Origin: CAYMRB01 sp964392615
Lineage (GTDB): Bacteria; Planctomycetota; UBA8108
Reading direction: 5' to 3'
Assembly: GCA_964392615.1 (NCBI GenBank)
Contig: CAYMRB010000292.1
Location: forward strand, 1 to 13,071
Length of the DNA: 13,071 nucleotides
In this document: positions 8,309 to 13,071 of the stretch, in pieces
Numbering within the stretch: the first letter of the stretch is position 1
Layout of the letters: each line of letters opens with the position of its first letter
Notes under the pieces: generated by a model
What the model was told of the DNA's origin: nothing
Databases searched by the model: none
Seen by the model: the letters and a program-made list of their open reading frames with translations, nothing else
Position numbers and translations under genes: made by a program

Positions 8309-8330
8309 GCCCCTGCAACGCAGAGGGGGC
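8309..8330. other. Hairpin in the gap between the permease gene and the propeller-PPC gene
   Basis: On the - strand, GCCC and CTGC pair with GCAG and GGGC around a GTT loop, with a 3-nt bulge. It lies 27 bp after the permease stop. No T-run follows, so it is a poor intrinsic terminator; it could be a partial terminator or a 5' leader element of 5675-8233. A weak promoter-like pair (TTGCCC, 18 bp, TAGTAT) overlaps it on the - strand. Nothing else is recognisable in 8237-8356. Confidence 0.25.
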
Positions 8331-8356
8331 AACGAACAAATGCCCGCTCGCGCGAA

Positions 8357-9805
8357 TCAGCGGCGCAGTCCCTCTGCCGGGTCGCGTCGGGACGCGCGGA
8401 CGGCCGGGATGATGCTCCCGAGCAGTCCGGCGAGCACGGTCGAGACGATGATGAAGGCCAAGTCTTCGGTCTGCATCCGCACCGGGATGTGGTCGAGGTA
8501 GTAGACGTGTTCGGGGAAGACCTCGAACCCGGTAAGGATCTCGATCCACCGTTGGACGCCGTTGATACCCAAACAATACGTGACCCCGTAGAGCGTGCCG
8601 AGCGCCATGCCGGTGAGGCAGATGCTCGATCCGACGGCGAAGTACACGCTCGCCACTCCGCGTGTGGAGGCGCCAAGCGACTGCATCACGCCGATATCCC
8701 GGGTCTTCTCGACGACCTGGACCGTCAAGATGATGAAGATCATGAAGCCTGCGAACAGGACGACGACGCCGAGGATGATGCTGACTATCACCTTCTCGAC
8801 CTTGACCGCGTTCAAGAGCTGAGCGCGAGCCTCCCGCCAGGTCTGGGTCTTCACGAACAGGACGTCGTTCTCTGCAAGCCTCGCCTCGATGCGTCCGCGC
8901 AAGTCGGCGAGCTCTTCCTCGCCTTCGTACTCGCGTTCGGCCATGACCCGCACGCCGGTCACTCGCTGCGCTCGGCCGCTCTCGTCCGCGCCGAGACGGA
9001 GAAACTGGCTCGCGTCCTGCAGTGACATGACGATGCCCTTGGCGTCGAGGTCATAGAGCCCGGTCTTGAAATAGCCGGCGACGAGGAACTCCTGACCGCG
9101 CGGAATCGGATCCGTCGGCGAGATCGACGTCAATCGGATGCGGGCGCCGGGCAGGAGGAGCTCGCGGCGGAAGCTCTCGACCCCGACGAGGACCGGCGGC
9201 AACCCCTCGATCGACGGGAATCGAGGCGGTTCGGCGAGTCCGGCCGCTTCGATTCGCGGCAGCCAGATGCCCTTCTCCAACCACTCGCGAGAGAACACGC
9301 CCTCGAGAGTTCGCGGATGCACCTCGAAGTAGCGGCGGGCGACCTCCCTCGACGGCTTGAACCACGGCGCGTCTTCGAGGCCCGGCGGATAGCTCGGCGT
9401 TCGCGGTACGGCGGCGACCGACCTCTCGAGGTCTTGGCGCGACAGCTCGTTGTCGAAGTCCATCGCGATCAGGAAGCGATCCTCCGTTTCCTGGTCGAGG
9501 GCCGGGTTGACGCCGCGGTGGTAGAGCGCGAAGGTCTCGACGATCGGCGCGGTCCGGCGGACGCCGGGGACCGAAGCGAGGATCTCCTCGACGCGGTGGG
9601 GCTCTTCGAGCCCGATGAACATCGTGCTCTCGATCTTGATATCGCTCGTCGTGCCCCGGATGCGCTTCTCGAGCTCGCTGCGGAAGCCCTCCATGACCGA
9701 TACCACGACGATCAGGGACGCGACCGCCACCGCAACGACCAGCAGGCCGAACAGCGGGATCAAGCGCAGAGAGACGTACTTGTAAGCGATGAACCACCGA
9801 TACAT
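8357..9805 (-). CDS. LolC/LolE-type ABC transporter permease (MacB-FtsX fold)
   Basis: The 482-residue inner-membrane protein has the four-helix layout of lipoprotein-releasing permeases: TM1 about 15-38, a large periplasmic domain about 40-335, then TM2 about 337-363, TM3 about 383-412 and TM4 about 448-470. The cytoplasmic loop 'VEKTRDIGVMQSLGAS' (365-380) is the coupling segment typical of the family, and the end 'PAVRASRRDPAEGLR' also fits. Such permeases, with a LolD ATPase, extract lipoproteins from the inner membrane. No ATPase is encoded in the window, so the partner must be elsewhere. At about 295 residues the periplasmic part is longer than I expect for E. coli LolC. ATG 9805 is the family start ('WFIAYKYVSLR'). 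No Shine-Dalgarno precedes it, but TAGAAT lies 9 bp upstream. LolC/E versus another MacB-type permease is not settled. Confidence 0.85.
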   Translation of the reverse strand: MYRWFIAYKYVSLRLIPLFGLLVVAVAVASLIVVVSVMEGFRSELEKRIRGTTSDIKIESTMFIGLEEPHRVEEILASVPGVRRTAPIVETFALYHRGVNPALDQETEDRFLIAMDFDNELSRQDLERSVAAVPRTPSYPPGLEDAPWFKPSREVARRYFEVHPRTLEGVFSREWLEKGIWLPRIEAAGLAEPPRFPSIEGLPPVLVGVESFRRELLLPGARIRLTSISPTDPIPRGQEFLVAGYFKTGLYDLDAKGIVMSLQDASQFLRLGADESGRAQRVTGVRVMAEREYEGEEELADLRGRIEARLAENDVLFVKTQTWREARAQLLNAVKVEKVIVSIILGVVVLFAGFMIFIILTVQVVEKTRDIGVMQSLGASTRGVASVYFAVGSSICLTGMALGTLYGVTYCLGINGVQRWIEILTGFEVFPEHVYYLDHIPVRMQTEDLAFIIVSTVLAGLLGSIIPAVRASRRDPAEGLRR

Positions 9806-9814
9806 AGGGCAAGC

Positions 9815-9820
9815 ATTCTA
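9815..9820 (-). promoter_or_regulatory. Candidate -10 box for the LolC-like gene (possible leaderless start)
   Basis: On the - strand TAGAAT (5 of 6 matches to TATAAT) ends 9 bases before ATG 9805. Transcription 6-8 bases past the box would begin almost at the ATG. No Shine-Dalgarno is present, which agrees. No convincing -35 box lies at the right distance. Confidence 0.35.
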
Positions 9821-9856
9821 CTCGAGTGGCGCTAGCCGCGACTACGTCGCAGATGG

Positions 9857-9882
9857 CGGAACTCGGGTTCCGTTTCCGGAAC
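9857..9882. promoter_or_regulatory. Three phased CGGAAC/GTTCCG half-sites (candidate operator)
   Basis: CGGAAC at 9857-9862, GTTCCG at 9867-9872 and CGGAAC at 9877-9882 alternate in orientation and start exactly 10 bp apart. The last is part of a perfect TTCCGGAA palindrome at 9874-9881. They lie between divergent genes, about 40-65 bp upstream of the candidate -10 box of the permease. This suits cooperative binding of a dimeric regulator on one DNA face. In RNA the middle copy could pair with either neighbour. No regulator is identified. Confidence 0.4.
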
Positions 9883-9914
9883 CGCCCGCTGCGCGCGCAG
9901 TGGAATGATTTTTG

Positions 9915-9943
9915 TTGAACCCGACAGCCCACGACACGATAAC
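9915..9943 (+). promoter_or_regulatory. Candidate promoter for the HEAT-repeat gene
   Basis: TTGAAC (9915-9920), a 17-bp spacer and GATAAC (9938-9943) form a sigma-70-like pair, each box matching 4 of 6. It would give a leader of about 50 bases before ATG 10001. It lies downstream of the alternative ATG 9905, which supports the shorter protein. Confidence 0.35.
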
Positions 9944-10000
9944 CACTCTCTTCCGGCTCCCGGGTCTCGATGCGGTTCCCGGCCCCTCAGCGGTGTTGCG

Positions 10001-11290
10001 ATGACTACAGAACCCGGTATGGACGATCCCGGCGCCGCCGATATGGCGGGTAATGGCTGCCCAGAGGACGAGCTTGGCGGCGAGAAGTCGCTCGACGAGC
10101 TCACGATCGAGCTGCCCTACGTCCCCGACTTCCTGCTCGACGATCTGCGCTTCTGGTTCGTGCCCTCGATCGACGCTCCGCGAGCCGCCTACCACGAGCT
10201 CGTGGGGGACTCGGCGAAGAATTGGGCGGGCTACTACATCACCAAGAAGGGCGTGAACTTCTTCCGTTCCGATAGCGAGGGCGACGGTCCCTACCGCGTA
10301 CGGCCGGGGCAGATTCGCTTCGAGGTGCTCCAGTCCGGGCGCTTCTTCTCGGCCAAGCCGTGCGTGCGGCTGCGATCGGACGCGGATCCTGTGCCGCTCC
10401 CCAGTATCGAGAGGCTGCGGCCGATCAATCCGTGGAAGCCGAACTACATCCAGGCGCTCAACTTCATCAAGAAGTACGAGTGGGAGCACGAGCTTCCCCG
10501 TCGGGTCGTGCTCGCGATGTACGAGATCGAGGAGTGCGGCCAGGTCGCCGGCAGCGTGTCCTGGAAGAACGGCGAGAAGATCCTCCTGGAGAGTGACTCG
10601 CCGGAGCTGCGAGCCACGCTCTACGATTTCTTCTACAACCGGCCGGAGGACTACGAGCTCGGCTCGCAGGTCTACTTGCGGGTCCTCGCCATGCTGGGTC
10701 CGGAGGGCTTCCAGTCGCTCGACGAGCTGGCGAAGCACCCGATCACGCGCAAGCGAAAGCACGTCGCGCGAGCGCTGGGAGAGCTCGAATCGACCGCCGG
10801 CGCGCAGACGCTGCTGTTCCTCCTCGACGACGAGGACTTCGGCGTTCGCGACGCGGCTCTGCAAGGGCTCGTGACCGTCGGAGTCGACGACGAGATCGAT
10901 TCGGAAGGCAAGGTCCGGGCGTACCTCGAGTCCGACGATATCAGGCACCGCGTGTGGGCGGCAGCAGCACTTCTGACGGGCGGCGACGAGTCGCAGCGCA
11001 AGCCGCTCGTGCAGCTCGTCAAGGAGGAGCCGAGACCGCTGAGCGATCTCGGCGAGCTCGGCCAGATCTGCGTGCGGCTTCAGATCCTCGACGCCGTGCC
11101 GTTCTTGATCAAGCGCTTCAAGTCGGATGATGACGAACTCGCGATCGACGCGGGAGAGACCCTGTCCCAGCTGACGGGGCTCGAGCTCGAGTACAACGTC
11201 GTCGATGACAAGGCGGCAAGGGGAGCGGCGACGAAGGCGCTCACCCAGTGGTGGGATCGGGCCAAGAAAGAGCGCCGCAAGAAGAAGTGA
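10001..11290 (+). CDS. HEAT-repeat protein of unknown function
   Basis: The 429-residue protein has no signal peptide or membrane segment and so is probably cytoplasmic. The N-terminal 30 residues are acidic and low in structure. Residues about 36-230 form a domain I do not recognise, rich in aromatics ('DLRFWFVPSID', 'NWAGYYITKKGVNFF', 'INPWKPNYIQAL'). Residues about 230-390 are helical HEAT-like repeats ('ARALGELESTAGAQTLLFLL', 'VRDAALQGLVTVG', 'HRVWAAAALLTGG', 'AIDAGETLSQLTG'), normally a protein-binding scaffold. The C-terminus is strongly basic (KKERRKKK). The frame opens at ATG 9905, but ATG 10001 is preferred: the residues before it are low-complexity and a promoter-like sequence sits inside that stretch. 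The Shine-Dalgarno is weak. It diverges from the LolC-like gene, with a shared control region of 195 bp. No enzymatic motif is visible and I assign no function. Confidence 0.8.
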   Translation: MTTEPGMDDPGAADMAGNGCPEDELGGEKSLDELTIELPYVPDFLLDDLRFWFVPSIDAPRAAYHELVGDSAKNWAGYYITKKGVNFFRSDSEGDGPYRVRPGQIRFEVLQSGRFFSAKPCVRLRSDADPVPLPSIERLRPINPWKPNYIQALNFIKKYEWEHELPRRVVLAMYEIEECGQVAGSVSWKNGEKILLESDSPELRATLYDFFYNRPEDYELGSQVYLRVLAMLGPEGFQSLDELAKHPITRKRKHVARALGELESTAGAQTLLFLLDDEDFGVRDAALQGLVTVGVDDEIDSEGKVRAYLESDDIRHRVWAAAALLTGGDESQRKPLVQLVKEEPRPLSDLGELGQICVRLQILDAVPFLIKRFKSDDDELAIDAGETLSQLTGLELEYNVVDDKAARGAATKALTQWWDRAKKERRKKK

Positions 11291-11314
11291 CGCCAAGGGG
11301 CCCCATTGAAGAAA

Positions 11315-11349
11315 CGGCCGCTGGTCGGGGAGCTCCCGGCCAGCGGCCG
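11315..11349. terminator. Strong bidirectional terminator hairpin
   Basis: The arms 11315-11329 and 11335-11349 pair over 15 bp with a single G-U wobble around a 5-nt loop. The + strand continues CTTCGTTCGTC and the - strand TTTCTTCAA. It sits 24 bp past the HEAT gene's stop and 43 bp past the tsf stop, so it probably ends both converging transcripts. Confidence 0.75.
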
Positions 11350-11392
11350 CTTCGTTCGTCGACGGGCAGTCAGATCGCCGCGGGGCAGCCGA

Positions 11393-12250
11393 TCAAGCGT
11401 CGGTCGCGACGTACGCGTAGTCCTCGATCTTCGTGCCCGTGCCGCTCGCCGCGACGGCCTTCTCGACCGTCTCGTTGCTCTCGGCGCGAATGTACACCTG
11501 CTCGAGGAAGCAGCGCTCCGCGATGAACTTGTTGATCTGACCCTCGACGATCTTGCCGAGGATCTCCGCGGGCTTCTTTGCGTTCTTCGGGTCGTTCTGC
11601 GCCGCGGCGAGGCGGATCTCCCGCTCCTTCTCCACGAGGGCGGAATCGATCTGGTCGCGCGACAGGCAGGCCGGCTTCGAGAACACGATGTGCATGCAGA
11701 GGTCCTTGCCGAGCGGCGCGACGCCCTCGTCGCTGGCCGAGTTCCCCGACAGGGCGACGATGCCGGACTTCTTGTTGTCGAAGTGGACGTACTGACAAAC
11801 CGCGTCCGCCTCGAGGCGCTTGAACGCGCCGACGGAGATGTTCTCGCGTAGCTGGTTGACGAGCCCGGTCACGCCTTCGCTCACCGTGCCGCCGGAGGGC
11901 AGCGTGGTGGCGAGGAGCGTGTCGGCGTCGGCCGGATTCTGGTCGAGGACGACCTGGACGAGCTCTTCCGCGAAGGCGACGAACATCTCGTTGTTCGCGA
12001 CCGGCTCGGTCTCGCAGCGCACGCACGCGACGGCGCCGACCTTGCCATCTGCGGACATGGCGCTAGCGACCCGGCCTTCTACGGCCGTGCGACCAGCCAG
12101 CTTCTCCTGCGCCTTGGCGCCAGCCTTGCGAAGCTCGTCGTGGGCTTTCTCGACGTCGCCGTCCGTCGCTTCGAGTGCCCTCTTGCACTCCATCATCGGC
12201 AAGCCCGTGAGCTCCCGCAGTTTCTTCACCTTCTTGGCATCAACGGCCAT
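11393..12250 (-). CDS. tsf: Translation elongation factor Ts (EF-Ts)
   Basis: The 285-residue protein is the guanine-nucleotide exchange factor for EF-Tu. The N-terminal UBA-like domain is clear: 'KLRELTGLPMMECKRALEATDGDVEKA' covers about residues 10-36. The core follows with 'VRCETEPVANNEMF' (77-90), where E. coli has the TDFV motif whose Asp80 and Phe81 contact EF-Tu; here they are Glu82 and Pro83. The second subdomain has 'LRENISVGAFKRLEAD', 'KDLCMHIVFSKPACLSRDQID' and 'KIVEGQINKFIAERCFLEQVYI'. Length is typical. ATG 12250 has GGGAG about 8 bases upstream and begins the conserved domain; the longer frame up to 12358 would overlap the promoter. tsf usually follows rpsB, but here the upstream same-strand neighbour is an unrelated basic protein. 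It appears to be transcribed alone. Confidence 0.96.
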   Translation of the reverse strand: MAVDAKKVKKLRELTGLPMMECKRALEATDGDVEKAHDELRKAGAKAQEKLAGRTAVEGRVASAMSADGKVGAVACVRCETEPVANNEMFVAFAEELVQVVLDQNPADADTLLATTLPSGGTVSEGVTGLVNQLRENISVGAFKRLEADAVCQYVHFDNKKSGIVALSGNSASDEGVAPLGKDLCMHIVFSKPACLSRDQIDSALVEKEREIRLAAAQNDPKNAKKPAEILGKIVEGQINKFIAERCFLEQVYIRAESNETVEKAVAASGTGTKIEDYAYVATDA

Positions 12251-12285
12251 GATCTGATCTCCCGAGGGGCCTGCACTTGGTGGTT

Positions 12286-12315
12286 GGGCGGATGTCGCCC
12301 GTATCCCATAGGGAT
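12286..12315 (-). promoter_or_regulatory. Two small hairpins in the tsf 5' leader
   Basis: Read on the - strand, ATCCC/GGGAT (12303-12315, 3-nt loop) is followed by GGGCG/CGCCC (12286-12300, 5-nt loop), both between the predicted transcription start and the Shine-Dalgarno. They could stabilise the leader or take part in translational control. I know of no described tsf leader that they match. Confidence 0.35.
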
Positions 12316-12330
12316 CGGACGAATGGAGCA

Positions 12331-12358
12331 AATATGCACGCCGGACACGGGCTGTCAA
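12331..12358 (-). promoter_or_regulatory. Sigma-70-type promoter of tsf
   Basis: On the - strand a perfect TTGACA (12353-12358) is separated by 16 bp from CATATT (12331-12336, 4 of 6 matches to TATAAT). Transcription would start near 12324, giving a leader of about 74 bases. It is the best promoter match I found in the window, in line with the high expression expected for EF-Ts. Confidence 0.6.
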
Positions 12359-12372
12359 GCGGCGATCGGCCA

Positions 12373-12394
12373 GGGCGCCGGCTCCGCTGCGCCC
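12373..12394 (-). terminator. Weak candidate terminator of the repeat-protein gene
   Basis: GGGCGC (12373-12378) pairs with GCGCCC (12389-12394) across a 10-nt loop that can itself pair in part. It lies between the stop of the basic repeat protein and the tsf -35 box. No T-run follows on the - strand, so it would need Rho or act only as a pause site. The rest of 12395-12464 shows nothing identifiable beyond a short GC palindrome at 12409-12420. Confidence 0.25.
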
Positions 12395-12464
12395 GATGCG
12401 AGAGAAGGCCCGCCGGCGGGGTGGTGCCGACGAGCCTTCGAGGATGTTGGCTGGGGAGAGTGGG

Positions 12465-13071
12465 TCAGACGACGATCAGCGAGCTGCTGGGCTTCGCCTT
12501 CTTCGCGTCGGGCTTCGCCTTCTTCGCGTCGGGCTTGCCCTTCTTCGCGTCGGGCTTGCCCTTCTTCGCGTCGGGCTTCTTGGCGGCCGGCCGCTTCGGG
12601 GGGCCGTCCCCCTGTTCCCTGAAGAAGCGGAACCCGCCGCGCCCGGGGCCGCGGCGCTCGCCTGCCTCGGGGCCGTGAGGGCCGCGAGATCCGCGTGCGT
12701 CGGAGCCGCGTGGGCCGCGGCGCTCGCCCGCCTCGGGGCCGCGCGGGCCGCGCGGGCCGCGTGCGTCAGAGCCCTCAGAGCCGCGCCCGCCGCGCTCCTT
12801 CATGCGCTCGCGGAACGCTTCGATGCGCTTGCGGAGCTCCGGGTTCTTCTTGAGCTGCTCCTCGAAGTGCTTGCGGATATCGGGGTTCTTCTTGAGCTGC
12901 TCAAGGCGTTCGCGAATCTGGGGCGCGCGCTTCTTGAGCTGCTCGAGGATCTGCGGGCCGCCGCGCCCACGCATCCAGGGAGCGCCGCCGAATCCGCGCA
13001 TGCCGCTGCGTCCACTCATGCCGGGGTGTCCCCTGCTGGGTCCACGGCTGCCGCGCATGCCGGGGTGTCCC
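12465..13071 (-). CDS. Basic low-complexity tandem-repeat protein, N-terminus beyond the window
   Basis: At least 201 residues are visible. The frame is open to the window edge, and the codons before ATG 13058 read G-H-P-G, repeating the GHPGM found 13 residues later, so the true start is probably outside. Numbered from that ATG, the protein is built in blocks: a Gly/Arg-rich segment (1-35); three 14-residue charged helical repeats 'LKKxPxIRxRxEx' (41-82); two 22-residue Gly/Pro/Arg repeats (96-139); and a lysine-rich tail with four PDAKK(G/A)K heptads (162-189), ending SSSLIVV. It is strongly basic, and the tail resembles bacterial histone H1-like and RG-rich RNA-binding proteins, so nucleic-acid binding is the best guess. 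No enzymatic domain is seen. Same strand as tsf, 214 bp apart, with a separate promoter between. No homologue recognised. Confidence 0.7.
   Translation of the reverse strand, partial: GHPGMRGSRGPSRGHPGMSGRSGMRGFGGAPWMRGRGGPQILEQLKKRAPQIRERLEQLKKNPDIRKHFEEQLKKNPELRKRIEAFRERMKERGGRGSEGSDARGPRGPRGPEAGERRGPRGSDARGSRGPHGPEAGERRGPGRGGFRFFREQGDGPPKRPAAKKPDAKKGKPDAKKGKPDAKKAKPDAKKAKPSSSLIVV
12489..12575 (-). repeat. Four 21-bp tandem repeats (PDAKK tail)
   Basis: Four consecutive 21-bp units (12489, 12510, 12531 and 12552 onward) encode PDAKK(G/A)K. Units 1 and 2 are identical, as are 3 and 4; the two types differ only at the GCC/GGC codon region. A decayed fifth copy follows at about 12573. The high identity suggests recent expansion by slippage or recombination. 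Confidence 0.9.
12642..12773 (-). repeat. Two 66-bp tandem repeats (Gly/Pro/Arg segment)
   Basis: Each 66-bp unit encodes 22 residues starting GSDARG and containing GPEAGERRGP. The two copies differ at only a few residues (P/S, R/H and R/G). Confidence 0.8.
12813..12938 (-). repeat. Three 42-bp tandem repeats (helical segment)
   Basis: Three 42-bp units each encode a 14-residue helix-like repeat beginning LKK (residues 41, 55 and 69). The DNA of each begins with the same stretch (GAGCAGCTCAAGAAG, read on the - strand), while the unit ends diverge more. Confidence 0.8.
13017..13071 (-). repeat. 39-bp spaced direct repeat at the window edge
   Basis: The same 16-bp string (CATGCCGGGGTGTCCC) occurs at 13017-13032 and 13056-13071, 39 bp (13 codons) apart, encoding GHPGM each time. 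It shows that the repeat array continues past the window end. Confidence 0.7.

Noticed and set aside
7256..9025. Open frame of 589 codons on the + strand opposite the propeller-PPC gene and the permease
   Set aside because: It spans two clear opposite-strand genes and their intergenic gap, and its product is a low-complexity D/R/V-rich shadow.
9905..10000. N-terminal extension of the HEAT-repeat protein to ATG 9905
   Set aside because: The 32 added residues are low in complexity, no Shine-Dalgarno is present, and a promoter-like pair lies inside.
9842..11296. Long open frame of 484 codons on the - strand, antisense to the HEAT-repeat gene
   Set aside because: It mirrors the HEAT gene codon by codon in GC-rich DNA, gives a repetitive L/E/R/V-rich product with no family signature, and runs through the strong hairpin region boundary. 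The + strand product has coherent HEAT repeats.
12251..12358. N-terminal extension of EF-Ts to 12358
   Set aside because: It would cover the promoter and leader, and conserved EF-Ts sequence begins at 12250 behind a good Shine-Dalgarno.
12489..12575. Short regular direct repeats considered as a CRISPR array
   Set aside because: The 21-bp units abut without spacers, keep the reading frame and encode PDAKK heptads.
1..13071. Search by eye for tRNA, rRNA, insertion sequences, phage genes or defence systems
   Set aside because: No cloverleaf, transposase, integrase, nuclease or toxin-antitoxin motif was recognised; the window reads as chromosomal envelope and housekeeping genes.

Overview
The window is GC-rich, densely coding bacterial DNA. 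It most resembles a member of the Planctomycetota or a close relative. Four things point there: two secreted proteins ending in dockerin-like modules with the 'LLNxxFxGG' signature; a PQQ-type propeller protein opening with 'WWRGP' and 'PLSWSETENVVW', which is characteristic of that phylum; large secreted PIG-L deacetylases; and an EF-Ts in which the usual 'TDFV' motif reads 'TEPV', which I recall as planctomycete-like. This is inference from motifs, not from a search.

Layout. (1) 44-4044, + strand: a two-gene unit of a secreted PIG-L deacetylase fused to a ThuA/GATase-like C-terminal domain, then, after 2 bp, an exported PQQ-like beta-propeller protein. A probable bidirectional terminator follows at 4091-4116. 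(2) 4240-8233, - strand: a pair of exported proteins, 40 bp apart. The first to be transcribed has a propeller, four cysteine-rich PPC-like modules and an atypical dockerin-like module. The second has seven FG-GAP/VCBS calcium-loop repeats and a canonical dockerin. (3) 8357-9805, - strand: a LolC/LolE-type permease that may be leaderless. (4) 9806-10000: a divergent control region with three phased CGGAAC/GTTCCG half-sites. (5) 10001-11290, + strand: a cytoplasmic HEAT-repeat protein of unknown role. (6) 11315-11349: a very strong hairpin between converging genes. (7) 11393-12250, - strand: tsf (EF-Ts), with its own promoter and a structured leader. (8) 12465 to the window end, - strand: a very basic protein built from four families of tandem repeats, cut by the window edge.

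How the genes fit together. Most of the window (genes 1 to 5) concerns the envelope and secreted proteins: deacetylation of N-acetylated sugars, exported propellers, calcium-binding display proteins and lipoprotein release. The right end is cytoplasmic (HEAT-repeat protein, EF-Ts and a likely nucleic-acid-binding basic protein). No phage, insertion sequence, CRISPR, tRNA or rRNA was seen. The most unusual item is the 5675-8233 protein. Its repeats of exactly 122 residues share a CNxR header and an invariant C-x12-C-x15-C pattern, and a whole beta-propeller is inserted into the first unit. The repeat-built basic protein next to tsf is second.
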